From Micromonospora sp. NBC_01699 (GTDB taxonomy: Bacteria; Actinomycetota; Actinomycetes; Mycobacteriales; Micromonosporaceae), in NCBI RefSeq assembly GCF_036250065.1, contig NZ_CP109199.1:1550001-1614000 (forward strand): 64,000 nucleotides of DNA. Reading direction: 5' to 3'. Under the pieces are notes generated by a model that saw nothing but the letters and a program-made list of their open reading frames with translations, did not search any database and had not been told where the DNA came from. Of this stretch, positions 41,384 through 50,676 are shown one piece after another (positions within the stretch are counted from its first letter, which is position 1; each line of letters opens with the position of its first letter). The position numbers were made by a program, and so were the translations under genes.

Positions 41384-43882
41384 ATGGCGGGCCGTACCCC
41401 TCAGGCGAACCGGCGCCGAAGCGGGTCGTCCACGCGCGGCGCCGCCGCTTCCCGTACCCGGCAACCCACGCGTGCCCAGCAGTCTGCCCGTACCCGTGCG
41501 GCGGCCCGCAAGCCCGCGCGGACCCCACCGGCGGTCTACGTCGGTCGCGCGGTCAACACCATGTGGATGGGGATGGCGCACGGCGTCGGCTGGGCGTTCC
41601 GCGCCGCCGGCCGCCAGGCCGCCACCGCCCGCGACCTCGACCCCGAGCACCGCCGCGACGGCGCCGGGCTGCTCATGCTCGGCCTGTCCATCCTGACCGC
41701 CGTCGCGGTCTGGTTCTCCTCCGCCGGCCCGCTCGGCGCCCGACTCGCCGACACCGTCCGGCTCTTCCTCGGCGCCATCTCCGTGGTCCTGCCGCTGCTG
41801 CTGCTGATCGGCGCGATCCGGCTGATGCGCACCCCCGGCGAGGCGGAGCACCGGGGCCGGGGGCTGGTCGGCTGGTCGGCGCTGATTCTCGGCACCGGCG
41901 GGCTGCTGCACATCGGCCACCACCCGACCAACAACCTCGAACGGGACTACGCCGGCGGGCTGATCGGCGCCGGCATCGGCCGGCTGCTGGAGGACGCGTT
42001 CACCCCGTGGGTGGCCGTACCGCTGCTGGTCCTGCTGGTCCTGTTCGGCCTGCTCGTGGTCACCGCGACCCCGATCAACAAGGTCCCGGAACGGTTGGGC
42101 CTGTTCGCCGAGGCGATCACCGGCCGGGGCGGCGGCACCCCGTCCGACCAGGACGACGAACTCGACGAGCCCGACGACGAGGAACCCCCGGCCCGCCGCC
42201 GCCCACCCCGCCGTCGCGGCGGCAGCCGGGTCGGGGGGGCCGGCGACACCGATGGGTACGACGCCGACGAGCTCCCCGACGAGCCGGTCCCGGTGCCGCG
42301 CAGGCCGGCCGCGAAGGTCCCCACCGTTCGCAAGGCCGCCGAGCCGCCCGAGCACTCGCCGGCACCGAGCCGGGCCGAACAGCTCGCCCTCACCGGCCTC
42401 GGCGGCAACTACGTGCTGCCGCCGGCCAACCTGCTGCGTACCGGCACCGCGCCGAAGACCCGGAGCAAGGCCAACGACGAGGTGATCGCCGCGCTCACCG
42501 GCGTCTTCGACCAGTTCGACGTGGACGCCGCGGTGACCGGCTTCACCCGTGGCCCGACCGTGACCCGCTACGAGGTCGAGCTCGGCCACGGGGTCAAGGT
42601 GGAGCGGATCACCCAGCTCTCCCGCAACATCGCGTACGCGGTGAAGTCCCCCGACGTACGGATCCTGAGCCCGATTCCCGGCAAGAGCGCGGTCGGGGTG
42701 GAGATCCCGAACAGCGACCGGGAGGACGTGGCGCTCGGCGACGTACTGCGTTCCCGGGCCGCCGGCAGCGATCACCACCCGATGCTGGTGGCGCTCGGCA
42801 AGGACATCGAGGGCGGCTACGTGGTCGCCAACCTGGCCAAGATGCCGCACATCCTGATCGCCGGCGCGACCGGCGCGGGCAAGTCCTCCTGCCTGAACTC
42901 GCTGCTGGTCTCGATCCTGAGCCGGGCCACCCCGGACGAGGTACGACTGCTGCTGATCGACCCGAAGCGGGTCGAGATGACCAGCTACGAGGGGATTCCG
43001 CACCTGGTCACGCCGATCGTGACCAACCCGAAGAAGGCGGCCGACTCGCTGGACTGGGTCGTCCGCGAGATGGACATGCGCTACGACGACCTCGCCGCCG
43101 CCGGGGTACGCCACATCGACGACTACAACCGCAAGGTGCGGGCCGGTCAGATCAAGCCGCCGCCCGGCAGTGAGCGGGAGATCCGGCCGTACCCGTACCT
43201 GCTGGTGATCGTGGACGAGCTGGCCGACCTGATGATGGTCGCCCCGCGTGACGTCGAGGACTCGGTGGTCCGGATCACCCAGCTCGCCCGCGCCGCCGGC
43301 ATCCACCTGGTGCTGGCCACCCAGCGCCCCTCGGTCGACGTGGTCACCGGCCTGATCAAGGCCAACGTGCCGTCCCGACTGGCGTTCGCCACCTCGTCGC
43401 TGGCCGACTCGCGGGTCATCCTGGACCAGCCCGGCGCGGAGAAGCTGATCGGTCGCGGCGACGGCCTGTTCCTGCCGATGGGCGCCTCCAAGCCGGTACG
43501 CATCCAGGGCGCCTGGGTCAACGAGTCCGAGATCGCCGACATCGTGAAGTTCTGCAAGGAGCAGCGGGAGCCGGAGTTCCGCTCCGACGTGCTCGCCCCG
43601 GCGAAGGACATGAAGAAGAAGGTCGACGAGGACATCGGCGACGACCTGGACGTACTCGTACAGGCGATCGAGCTGGTGGTCACCTCGCAGTTCGGCTCCA
43701 CCTCGATGCTGCAACGCAAGCTGCGGGTCGGCTTCGCCAAGGCCGGCCGCCTGATGGACCTGATGGAAACCCGCGGCGTGGTCGGCCCCTCCGAAGGCTC
43801 CAAGGCCCGCGACGTCCTGATCAAGCCCGACGAACTGGACGACGTCCTCGCCACCCTCCAGGGTGACAACCCCGACGCCTGA
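41384..43882 (+). CDS. ftsK: DNA translocase FtsK
   Basis: An 832-residue membrane-anchored DNA pump for chromosome segregation at the division septum. The N-terminal 60 residues are basic, then four TM helices (about 55-240). A disordered Asp/Glu and Pro/Arg linker runs to about 330. The alpha/beta motor holds Walker A IAGATGAGKSSCLNSLL (about 493-508) and Walker B YLLVIVDELADLMMV. The C-terminal gamma winged helix that reads polar DNA sequences is SMLQRKLRVGFAKAGRLMDL. In relatives ftsK lies close to rnj; here a 14.7-kb block separates them. Element D follows the gene. Confidence 0.96.
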   Translation: MAGRTPQANRRRSGSSTRGAAASRTRQPTRAQQSARTRAAARKPARTPPAVYVGRAVNTMWMGMAHGVGWAFRAAGRQAATARDLDPEHRRDGAGLLMLGLSILTAVAVWFSSAGPLGARLADTVRLFLGAISVVLPLLLLIGAIRLMRTPGEAEHRGRGLVGWSALILGTGGLLHIGHHPTNNLERDYAGGLIGAGIGRLLEDAFTPWVAVPLLVLLVLFGLLVVTATPINKVPERLGLFAEAITGRGGGTPSDQDDELDEPDDEEPPARRRPPRRRGGSRVGGAGDTDGYDADELPDEPVPVPRRPAAKVPTVRKAAEPPEHSPAPSRAEQLALTGLGGNYVLPPANLLRTGTAPKTRSKANDEVIAALTGVFDQFDVDAAVTGFTRGPTVTRYEVELGHGVKVERITQLSRNIAYAVKSPDVRILSPIPGKSAVGVEIPNSDREDVALGDVLRSRAAGSDHHPMLVALGKDIEGGYVVANLAKMPHILIAGATGAGKSSCLNSLLVSILSRATPDEVRLLLIDPKRVEMTSYEGIPHLVTPIVTNPKKAADSLDWVVREMDMRYDDLAAAGVRHIDDYNRKVRAGQIKPPPGSEREIRPYPYLLVIVDELADLMMVAPRDVEDSVVRITQLARAAGIHLVLATQRPSVDVVTGLIKANVPSRLAFATSSLADSRVILDQPGAEKLIGRGDGLFLPMGASKPVRIQGAWVNESEIADIVKFCKEQREPEFRSDVLAPAKDMKKKVDEDIGDDLDVLVQAIELVVTSQFGSTSMLQRKLRVGFAKAGRLMDLMETRGVVGPSEGSKARDVLIKPDELDDVLATLQGDNPDA

Positions 43883-43912
43883 CCCGCCGCGCCCTCGTCC
43901 GCCCCGAAGGCA

Positions 43913-43970
43913 CTCGTGTAGAGAAAGAGTGGCTATTCGACGCGCGACAACCACCCTTTCTCTACAAGAG
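43913..43970. repeat. Intergenic hairpin element, family D
   Basis: Arms CTCGTGTAGAGAAAGAGTGG (43913-43932) and complement (43951-43970) with two mismatches; 18-base loop. The arms are AT-richer than surrounding DNA. The left flank is moderately C-rich and the right flank (43975-44020) is strongly G-rich, as in the other families. It lies between the convergent ftsK and CBU_0592-like genes. Only one copy in the window. Confidence 0.75.
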
Positions 43971-43973
43971 CGG

Positions 43974-44246
43974 TCAGGGCTTGTCGGGGTCGGGGGAGTG
44001 GGGGCGGGGGAGGAGGGTGTGGGCTAGGGAGATCAGGGAGACGATGGTCCAGGTGCCCTCCAGGAGGAGGAAGCCCCAGGAGTGGTGGATCGCGGCCAGC
44101 ACCGCGAGGATGCCGGCGCCGACGACGTTGAGCAGGAGATAGCGGACGGAGTGCGGGTCCATCCGGCGGAGCTGATTGGCGGCGAACGCGGCCAGGATCA
44201 GCAGGGCACCGAGGACCTCGATCAGGTCGAGTGTGGTCATCACCAT
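43974..44246 (-). CDS. CBU_0592-family small membrane protein
   Basis: A 90-residue protein with three TM helices: LDLIEVLGALLILAAFAANQ, then YLLLNVVGAGILAVLAAIHH and FLLLEGTWTIVSLISLAHTL. The L-N-x-x-G and E-x-x-W-x-x-x-S pattern matches the CBU_0592 family, which resembles an isolated transporter-associated membrane domain. ATG 44246 or 44240. The 3' end lies in the G-rich flank of element D. Divergent from the ornithine cyclodeaminase-like gene. Confidence 0.75.
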   Translation of the reverse strand: MVMTTLDLIEVLGALLILAAFAANQLRRMDPHSVRYLLLNVVGAGILAVLAAIHHSWGFLLLEGTWTIVSLISLAHTLLPRPHSPDPDKP

Positions 44247-44375
44247 CTGCGCGCCGTCTTTGCCTGGCCGGGTACGGCACGCGCTCGTCCGGGGTGTACG
44301 CGAGAGCGTCCACCTGCGGCCCAGTCTAGCCATCGATCGGCGCCCGAGCTGGATGTGGTGAACCTCACCCATCCG

Positions 44376-44405
44376 ACTTGACCTCAAGTCCGGTTCAACT
44401 ATCAG
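44376..44405 (+). promoter_or_regulatory. Promoter and possible operator of the ornithine cyclodeaminase-like gene
   Basis: TTGACC (44378-44383) and TATCAG (44400-44405) are 16 bases apart, ending nine bases before ATG 44415. The -35 lies inside an inverted repeat ACTTGA-CC-TCAAGT (44376-44389), a plausible repressor site. The regulator is not identified. Confidence 0.45.
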
Positions 44406-44414
44406 GATTTCCCC

Positions 44415-45338
44415 ATGACCCTGCTTCTCACCGACAACGAGGTAGCCGAACGGCTTGACGGTCTAACCGCCGTCGCCGCGATGCGCGCCGCGCTGCTGGC
44501 CGCGTACAGCGGGCGGTTGGTCGCGCCGCCCCGCGCGTCCGCGGCCCTGCGCGGAGGGCGCCTGGTCACGGCCGCCGGGCAGTTGGCCGACGAGTGGTAC
44601 GGGTTCCGCTCCTACGACACCTTCGGCCGCCCCGAAGCGGAGCAGCTCGTCGTGCTGCACGAGGCGGGATCCGGCCGGATCCGGGCGATCGCGGTCGGCG
44701 AGGAGATCGGCTCACGGGGCAGCGGGGCACTCGGTGCTGTGGCGGTCGACACACTCGCCCGCCCCGATGCCGCCACGGTGGGGGTGCTCGGCGCCGGGCG
44801 ACAGGCATGGGCCCAGATCTGGGCCACCGCCTCGGTACGCCCGCTGCGCGAGGTGACCGTCCACTGCCGTACGCCGGCCGTCCGGGACGCGTTCGCCGCC
44901 CGGGTACGGGCCGAGCTCGGCGTACCCGCACACGCGGTGACCAGCGCGGCGGCGGCGGTACGCGACCGCGATGTGGTGGTGCTCGCCACCGACAGCCCGA
45001 CCCCGGTGGTCGACCCGGCCGACCTGGCCCCCGGCACCCACGTCAACGTGGTCGGCTTCAAGCAGCAGGGCCGGGCCGAGTTCGGGCCGGACCTGCTCGA
45101 CCTGGCCGAGGTGCTGGTCACCGACTCGGTGGAGCAGGCGATGGACTACCGGCCGCCGATGCTCGCCGCCGTCGCGCCGTACGCCGACCGGCTGCGCCAC
45201 CTCGGCGCGCTGCTCACCGGTGAGCAGCCGGGGCGGACCGCCGCCGACCAGGTGACCCTGTTCTGCTCGGTCGGGCTGGCCGGCGCGGAGGTCTTCCTGC
45301 TCGACCGGCTGGCCCGGGTCGAAGCGCTGAGCGCCTAG
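44415..45338 (+). CDS. Ornithine cyclodeaminase / mu-crystallin family protein
   Basis: A 307-residue NAD(P)-dependent enzyme. The Rossmann loop is [20 protein letters not shown], and [20 protein letters not shown] precedes it as in the family. Substrate-side Arg/Lys residues lie in [40 protein letters not shown] is the conserved G-x-H-x-x-x-x-G block, with Phe-Lys-Gln where many members have Gly-Ala/Ser-Asn. Members act as ornithine cyclodeaminase, alanine dehydrogenase or ketimine reductase; the exact activity is not readable. AGGA precedes the ATG. Confidence 0.85.
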   Translation: MTLLLTDNEVAERLDGLTAVAAMRAALLAAYSGRLVAPPRASAALRGGRLVTAAGQLADEWYGFRSYDTFGRPEAEQLVVLHEAGSGRIRAIAVGEEIGSRGSGALGAVAVDTLARPDAATVGVLGAGRQAWAQIWATASVRPLREVTVHCRTPAVRDAFAARVRAELGVPAHAVTSAAAAVRDRDVVVLATDSPTPVVDPADLAPGTHVNVVGFKQQGRAEFGPDLLDLAEVLVTDSVEQAMDYRPPMLAAVAPYADRLRHLGALLTGEQPGRTAADQVTLFCSVGLAGAEVFLLDRLARVEALSA

Positions 45339-45420
45339 CGGCCGGGTCGGTGTGCCGGGGTCGGCGTCCGGGACGGGGCGCTGCGCGCCTAGCGGGCGCG
45401 GGGCTTCCGGAGCGGCCCGG

Positions 45421-45426
45421 TACCCT
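45421..45426 (+). promoter_or_regulatory. rimO -10 box, leaderless type
   Basis: TACCCT lies three bases before ATG 45430 and six before GTG 45433. The usual 6-8 base spacing of leaderless promoters in this window favours the GTG. Confidence 0.45.
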
Positions 45427-45432
45427 CGGATG

Positions 45433-46950
45433 GTGTCTGCCAATTCCTCTTCCTCGACCACCGGCCGCCGGGTGGCGTTGCTGACCCTGGGCTGCGCCCG
45501 CAACGAGGTCGACTCGGAGGAGCTGGCCGCCCGTCTCGACGCCGACGGTTGGCAGGTGACCACCGACGGCGAGGGCGCCGACGTGGTGCTCGTCAACACC
45601 TGCGGCTTCGTCGAGAAGGCCAAGCAGGACTCGATCGAGACCCTGCTCGCCGCCGCCGACACCGGGGCGAAGGTGGTCGCCGCTGGTTGCATGGCCGAGC
45701 GCTACGGCCGCGAACTCGCCGACAGCCTGCCCGAGGCCGGCGCGGTGCTGAGCTTCGACGACTACCCGGACATCTCGGCCCGGCTGAACGCGGTCCTCGC
45801 CGGTGAGCAGGTCGTCGCGCACACCCCCAGGGACCGGCGCGAACTGCTCCCGCTGACCCCGGTCGACCGGCACGGCAGCGGCGTGGTGGTGCCCGGTCAC
45901 GCGCAGCAGACCGCACGCCCGGCCGGCGGCGCCCTCGTCACCGACGAACACACCCCGGCGCACCTGCGCCCGGTGCTGCGCCACCGGCTCGACACGGGTC
46001 CGGTCGCCTCGCTCAAGCTCGCCAGCGGTTGCGACCGGCGATGCGCGTTCTGCGCCATCCCGGCGTTCCGGGGCGCGTTCGTCTCCCGCCCGCCGGAAGA
46101 ACTGCTGGCCGAGGCGGAGTGGCTGGCCCGCACGGGCGTACGCGAACTGGTGCTGGTCAGCGAAAATTCCACCTCGTACGGCAAGGATCTCGGCGACCCG
46201 CGCCTGCTGGAGAAGCTGCTGCCGCAGCTCGCCGCGGTGACCGGGATCGTCCGGGTCCGGGCGAGCTATCTCCAGCCGGCCGAAACCCGGCCGGGGCTGG
46301 TCGAGACGATCGCCACCACGCCGGGGGTGGCGGCCTACTTCGACCTGTCGTTCCAGCACTCCAGCGAGCCGGTGCTGCGCCGGATGCGGCGATTCGGGTC
46401 GACCGCCCGATTCCTCGAACTGCTCGGTTCGGCCCGTGAGCTGGCCCCGGCGGCCGGCGCGCGGAGCAACTTCATCGTCGGCTTCCCCGGCGAGACCCGC
46501 GCCGACGTGGACGAGCTGGTCCGGTTCCTGTCCGAGGCCCGGCTCGACGCGATCGGCATGTTCGACTACAGCGACGAGGACGGCACCGAGGCCGCCGGCC
46601 TGCCCGGCAAGGTCGCCTCGGCCACGATCAAGCGACGGTACGACCGGCTGAGCGCGCTCGCCGACGAGCTCTGCTCCCAGCGTGCCGAGGAACGGCTCGG
46701 CTCGACCGTCGAGGTGCTGGTCGACACGGTCGACGGCGGGGTCGTCGAGGGACGCGCCGAGCACCAGGCGCCCGAGGTCGACGGGTCCACCACGCTGGTG
46801 GCGCCGGTCGGCGGCGGGGTCGACCTGGCCGCGTTGCGCCCCGGTGACCTGGTCCGGGCCACCGTCACCGGAACCGAGGGGGTCGACCTGGTCGCCGTAC
46901 CGGTCGAGCTGGTGTCCGCGGCGGCGAGCCCGCCGGGCAGCGCGAGGTGA
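45433..46950 (+). CDS. rimO: Ribosomal protein S12 methylthiotransferase RimO
   Basis: A 505-residue radical-SAM enzyme that methylthiolates Asp in ribosomal protein S12. N-terminal cluster domain: [48 protein letters not shown] (three Cys). Radical-SAM motif C-x-x-x-C-x-x-C in [24 protein letters not shown] domain ends the protein. A roughly 40-residue insert around residues 130-190 ([20 protein letters not shown] onward), before the radical-SAM core, is long but known in actinobacterial RimO. The pgsA start follows four bases after the stop. Confidence 0.94.
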   Translation: MSANSSSSTTGRRVALLTLGCARNEVDSEELAARLDADGWQVTTDGEGADVVLVNTCGFVEKAKQDSIETLLAAADTGAKVVAAGCMAERYGRELADSLPEAGAVLSFDDYPDISARLNAVLAGEQVVAHTPRDRRELLPLTPVDRHGSGVVVPGHAQQTARPAGGALVTDEHTPAHLRPVLRHRLDTGPVASLKLASGCDRRCAFCAIPAFRGAFVSRPPEELLAEAEWLARTGVRELVLVSENSTSYGKDLGDPRLLEKLLPQLAAVTGIVRVRASYLQPAETRPGLVETIATTPGVAAYFDLSFQHSSEPVLRRMRRFGSTARFLELLGSARELAPAAGARSNFIVGFPGETRADVDELVRFLSEARLDAIGMFDYSDEDGTEAAGLPGKVASATIKRRYDRLSALADELCSQRAEERLGSTVEVLVDTVDGGVVEGRAEHQAPEVDGSTTLVAPVGGGVDLAALRPGDLVRATVTGTEGVDLVAVPVELVSAAASPPGSAR

Positions 46951-46954
46951 CGAC

Positions 46955-47551
46955 GTGACGGAGGCGTCGGAGCCCACCGCCCCGGCCGCCATGGTCGAGC
47001 CGGTGCCCGTCGTCAACGCGGCCAACGCGCTCACCGCCCTGCGGCTGGTCCTGGTGCCCGTTTTTGTGGTGCTGGCGGTCGTCTCCGAGATGACCCACCC
47101 GGCCTGGCGGATCGCCGCCTGCCTGACCTTCGCCGTGGCGTCCGCGACCGACCTGCTCGACGGCTGGATCGCCCGCCGGTTCAAGCTGGTCACCGCGGTC
47201 GGCAAGGTGGCCGACCCGATCGCCGACAAGGCGCTGACCGGCGCCGCCCTGGTCCTGCTCTCCTGGTACGACCTGCTGCCCTGGTGGGTCACCCTGCTCA
47301 TCCTGGCCCGTGAGTTCGGTGTCACGTTGATCCGGTTCTGGGTGATCCGGTTCGGGGTGATCGCCGCCAGCCGGGGCGGCAAGGCCAAGACCGCGTTGCA
47401 GATACTGGCGATCGTCTGGTACCTCTGGCCGGTGCCGGAACCGGCCACCTTCGTCGGCCCGTGGATCATGGGAATCGCCCTGGTGGTGACCGTGATCACC
47501 GGTCTGGACTACGTCGTACGGGCACTGCGGCTGCGCCGCCGGCCCAGCTAG
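46955..47551 (+). CDS. pgsA: CDP-diacylglycerol-glycerol-3-phosphate 3-phosphatidyltransferase
   Basis: A 198-residue inner-membrane enzyme making phosphatidylglycerophosphate, or a related CDP-alcohol product. The CDP-alcohol phosphotransferase motif D-G-x-x-A-R-x(8)-G-x(3)-D-x(3)-D is read in DLLDGWIARRFKLVTAVG and KVADPIADK. About six TM helices. GTG 46955 is the only start leaving the first helix intact. The rimO-pgsA-cinA-clgR order is standard for actinobacteria. Confidence 0.9.
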   Translation: MTEASEPTAPAAMVEPVPVVNAANALTALRLVLVPVFVVLAVVSEMTHPAWRIAACLTFAVASATDLLDGWIARRFKLVTAVGKVADPIADKALTGAALVLLSWYDLLPWWVTLLILAREFGVTLIRFWVIRFGVIAASRGGKAKTALQILAIVWYLWPVPEPATFVGPWIMGIALVVTVITGLDYVVRALRLRRRPS

Positions 47552-47642
47552 CGCCCGCCGGCCGATCGGCCCGACCCCGACCGACGGGGCGTCACCGGGA
47601 CCGGGTGGCGGGGGTTGGTCGGTGGGACGGTAAGGAGGCGGT

Positions 47643-48164
47643 ATGACTGGCGATGCCGGGGCACGGGCCGCGGCGACCGAGGCGGCGGCGGTGGTGCACC
47701 CACTGGTCGAGCGGGGCGAGACCCTGGCCGTCGTGGAGTCGCTCACCGGTGGGCTGCTGGCCGCCACGATCGTGGACATCGCCGGGGTGAGCAGCGTCTT
47801 CCGGGGCGGGCTGGTGGTCTATGCCACCGATCTGAAGGAGTCGCTGGCCGGCGTACCGGCCGAACTGCTGGCCGCGCGCGGTCCGGTCGACCCGGACGTG
47901 GCCGCCGCCCTGGCCGAGGGCGGGCGCTGGCGGTGCGGCGCCGACTGGTGCCTGGCCACCACCGGGGTCGCCGGCCCGGAGCCGCAGAACGGGCGGCCGG
48001 TCGGGCTGGTCTTCGTCGCGGCGGCCGGACCGGGCGGCACCGAGGTCCGGGAACTGCGTCTGCGCGGCGGGCGGCAACAGATCCGGATGGACACGGTCAC
48101 CGAGGCGTTGCGGCTGCTGGCGGAGCAGGTGCACGGCCTGGCGCCGCCGCCGGTGCGGGGCTGA
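47643..48164 (+). CDS. cinA: CinA C-terminal domain protein (NMN amidase, PncC type)
   Basis: A 173-residue protein comprising only the CinA C-terminal domain: VVESLTGGLLAATIVDIAGV, VFRGGLVVYATDLKESLAGV, TTGVAGPEPQNGRPVGLVF and TEALRLLAEQV. This domain deamidates nicotinamide mononucleotide in pyridine-nucleotide salvage. The N-terminal molybdopterin-like domain of full CinA is absent, as usual here. AAGGAGG lies just before the ATG. pgsA ends 91 bases upstream. Confidence 0.9.
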   Translation: MTGDAGARAAATEAAAVVHPLVERGETLAVVESLTGGLLAATIVDIAGVSSVFRGGLVVYATDLKESLAGVPAELLAARGPVDPDVAAALAEGGRWRCGADWCLATTGVAGPEPQNGRPVGLVFVAAAGPGGTEVRELRLRGGRQQIRMDTVTEALRLLAEQVHGLAPPPVRG

Positions 48165-48346
48165 GCGGGGCGGCAGACGGGGTCCGGCGGGAATCCGGAC
48201 CGGCGGGGTGGGATGTCGTGCGGGCCGGCAACGGGTACGGTTGCGGGAAGGTCCCGGCAGCGGTCGGGATTGGGGGTCGGAGTCGCTCCACGCGGCGTTG
48301 CGCTGACTGCCGCCGGAGCTACGGTCCCACGTGAGGGGGAGGTGCG

Positions 48347-48820
48347 ATGGTCCTGCTACGCCGGGTAATCGGTGACGCGTTGCGTGCTCGCCGGCAGGGT
48401 CAACACCGCACCCTGCGCGAGGTTTCCTCGGCGGCCAACGTGAGCCTCGGCTACCTGTCCGAGATCGAGCGTGGCCAGAAGGAGGCGTCGAGCGAACTGC
48501 TCGCCGCCATCTGTGACGCCCTCGGTGCACGCCTGTCCGAGCTGTTGCGCGAGGTCAGCGACACGGTCGCGCTCGGCGAGCAGGTCTCCGGAGTGCTGGC
48601 ACCGGTGCAGGAGAGGTCGACGGTCGACGTCCCGGCCCGCACCGTGCTCACCGACTCCGGTGTGCGTACGGTGACCGAGTCCGGCGTACGTCAGGTCGCC
48701 ACCGACGGGAACGTCTCCGTCTCGGTGCGCCAGGACTCCCCGCTCAAGGCGACCCTGCGCACCACCCGACGGGTCCGGTCCACCAGCGACCGGCCCCGCG
48801 ACATCGTCCGCGCCGCCTGA
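48347..48820 (+). CDS. clgR: Helix-turn-helix regulator ClgR
   Basis: A 157-residue activator of Clp protease and Psp genes. The Xre-type helix-turn-helix is in [20 protein letters not shown], then [20 protein letters not shown] and [14 protein letters not shown], nearly identical to ClgR of other actinobacteria. The C-terminus ([20 protein letters not shown]) is basic. ClgR is normally a Clp substrate, so stress-dependent stability controls it. pspA and pspM follow; in M. tuberculosis ClgR, PspA and their membrane partner form one envelope-stress system. GGGGGAGG precedes the ATG. Confidence 0.92.
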   Translation: MVLLRRVIGDALRARRQGQHRTLREVSSAANVSLGYLSEIERGQKEASSELLAAICDALGARLSELLREVSDTVALGEQVSGVLAPVQERSTVDVPARTVLTDSGVRTVTESGVRQVATDGNVSVSVRQDSPLKATLRTTRRVRSTSDRPRDIVRAA

Positions 48821-49008
48821 GCCCTGCTCGGCCCGCTTTCTGCGGCGTAGGGTGGGCAGTTCCAGCGGCGTCTCCGGCCGGGATCCCTGCGGTTGTCTGC
48901 CGGTGTGGCGCCGTACTGGGACGATGGTGACCATGCCGCGTTCCACCGGTCCAGACCGGTCGGGCGGCGGCTGGCCGGAGCGGATGACACCGAGGGGATA
49001 ACGCGAAG

Positions 49009-49869
49009 ATGGCGAACCCGTTCGTCAAGGGATGGCGCTACCTGATGGCGCTGTTCGGCGCCAAGATCGATGAGCACGCTGATCCGAAGGTGCAGATACA
49101 GCAGGCCATCGAGGAGTCCCAGCGCCAACACCAGGCGCTGGTGCAGCAGGCGGCGGCGGTCATCGGCAACCAGCACCAGCTTGAGATGAAGCTGTCCCGG
49201 CAGATGTCCGAGGTCGAGCGGTTGCAGGGGATGGCCCGCCAGTCGCTGGTCCTCGCCGACCGGGCCCGAGCCGGCGGCGACGAGGCGGAGGCGCAGAAGT
49301 TCGAGCAGACCGCGCAGACCCTCGCCGCCCAACTGGTCTCCGTCGAGCAGTCGACCGAGGACCTCAAGGCCCTGCACGACCAGGCGCTCAGCGCCGCCGG
49401 GCAGGCCCGTCGCGCGGTCGAGAACAACAGCATGATTCTCCAGCAGAAGCTGGCCGAGCGGACCAAGCTGCTCAGCCAGCTCGAACAGGCCAAGATGCAG
49501 GAGACCGTGGCGAAGTCGCTGGAGTCGATGTCGACGCTGGCGGCGCCCGGTACCACCCCCTCGCTGGACGAGGTGCGGGACAAGATCGAACGCCGGTACG
49601 CCACCGCCATGGGCCGCGCCGAACTCGCCGGCAACTCGGTCGAGGGCCGGATGCTGGAGGTCCAGAAGAGCAGCCTCGACCTGGCCGGCTCGGCCCGGCT
49701 GGAGCAGATCCGGGCCAGCATGGCCGGCGAACAGCTCGGCGGCCAGAACCAGCCGGCGGTCGACCAGGCCAACCGGGCGGCGGACAACGCCGGGGTGGCC
49801 CGACTCGACGAGATCCGGCGCAGCATGGCCAAGGAGAAGCCGACCGGCGACCAGAGCGCCGCCGGCTGA
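49009..49869 (+). CDS. pspA: Phage-shock protein A (PspA/IM30 family)
   Basis: A 286-residue peripheral membrane protein, mainly coiled coil, that stabilises the envelope under stress. [20 protein letters not shown] is the amphipathic membrane-binding helix 1; long heptad regions follow ([40 protein letters not shown]). The C-terminal 70 residues contain two similar blocks, [12 protein letters not shown] and [12 protein letters not shown], separated by a Gln/Asn-rich linker. It lies between clgR and pspM. It is probably both a ClgR target and a negative partner of ClgR, as in mycobacteria. Confidence 0.93.
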   Translation: MANPFVKGWRYLMALFGAKIDEHADPKVQIQQAIEESQRQHQALVQQAAAVIGNQHQLEMKLSRQMSEVERLQGMARQSLVLADRARAGGDEAEAQKFEQTAQTLAAQLVSVEQSTEDLKALHDQALSAAGQARRAVENNSMILQQKLAERTKLLSQLEQAKMQETVAKSLESMSTLAAPGTTPSLDEVRDKIERRYATAMGRAELAGNSVEGRMLEVQKSSLDLAGSARLEQIRASMAGEQLGGQNQPAVDQANRAADNAGVARLDEIRRSMAKEKPTGDQSAAG

Positions 49870-49895
49870 GCGGGCGGGGCAGGGGAGGGGCGGTC

Positions 49896-50672
49896 ATGGC
49901 CGACCAGCGAGCCCGCTACTTCCGGCGGCTGCGTGTGCTGCGCCGGTCCGCCCGCTGGTGGAGCGTCTGGGCCGGCGCACTGGGCGGCGCGGCGGCGGTC
50001 CTCACCCCGTACCAGGGGCTGGGTCTGCCGGACGCGGCCTGGGCCGCCGGTGCCGGCGGCACCGCCGTGTTGGCCCTGTGGCGATGGGCCGACCTGCGCC
50101 GGCAGGCGGCGCAACCGGCTCCGCCGCCGCCCGACCCGGTCGCCCGGGCCGAGCAGAGCCGCGCCCGGCTGGTCGCCGCCGTCGAACGGCTGCCCGCCGG
50201 GCCCGGCGTGGTCGCCGAGGTACGCCGACAGCGGACCAGGCTCGCCCTGCGCGGCTCGGCGGCGGCCGCCCGATGGGAGCGGCTGTCCCGCGCCTCGTCC
50301 ACCATGAACGGGCTCGCCGGCCGGCTACCCGCCCTGGCCGAGCCCGCCGTGTTGGAGGCGACCGCCGCGGAGCACTCGCTGCACGACCTGGCCCACCGGG
50401 TGGCCAGCCTGGAGAAGGCGACCCGGTTCGCCCCGGAGCAGTCCCGGCCGGCGCTGAAATCGGCCCACCGGGACCTGCTCGGGCAACTCGACCGGGGCGT
50501 GGCCGCCTACGAGGCGTTGGTCGTCGCGGCCGCCGGCTACCTCGCCGAGGACACCCGGTCGACCACCGAGCACCCGGCGGCGGAACGGCTCGTCGAGGCA
50601 ACCGACCTGCTGCACGGGGTCGCCGGCGGCCTCGCCCAACTGCGCGACCCCGGTACCGCCACCCCACGCTGA
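49896..50672 (+). CDS. pspM: Phage-shock envelope stress protein PspM-like
   Basis: A 258-residue membrane protein. An arginine-rich N-terminus (YFRRLRVLRRSARWW) precedes two TM helices (about 22-38 and 45-63). The cytoplasmic rest is helical with conserved-looking RQRTRLALRGSAAAARWERL, SRASSTMNGLAGRLP and AAEHSLHDLAHRVASLEKAT. Position after clgR-pspA and this layout match PspM (Rv2743c of M. tuberculosis), the membrane partner that binds PspA. The stop lies four bases from the stop of the convergent multicopper-oxidase-like gene, with no terminator between. Confidence 0.85.
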   Translation: MADQRARYFRRLRVLRRSARWWSVWAGALGGAAAVLTPYQGLGLPDAAWAAGAGGTAVLALWRWADLRRQAAQPAPPPPDPVARAEQSRARLVAAVERLPAGPGVVAEVRRQRTRLALRGSAAAARWERLSRASSTMNGLAGRLPALAEPAVLEATAAEHSLHDLAHRVASLEKATRFAPEQSRPALKSAHRDLLGQLDRGVAAYEALVVAAAGYLAEDTRSTTEHPAAERLVEATDLLHGVAGGLAQLRDPGTATPR

Positions 50673-50676
50673 GCGC

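Noticed and set aside
41369-43954. Minus-strand open frame of 861 codons opposite ftsK
   Set aside because: Antisense shadow of a high-GC gene. It has no domain signal, while ftsK on the other strand has all family motifs.
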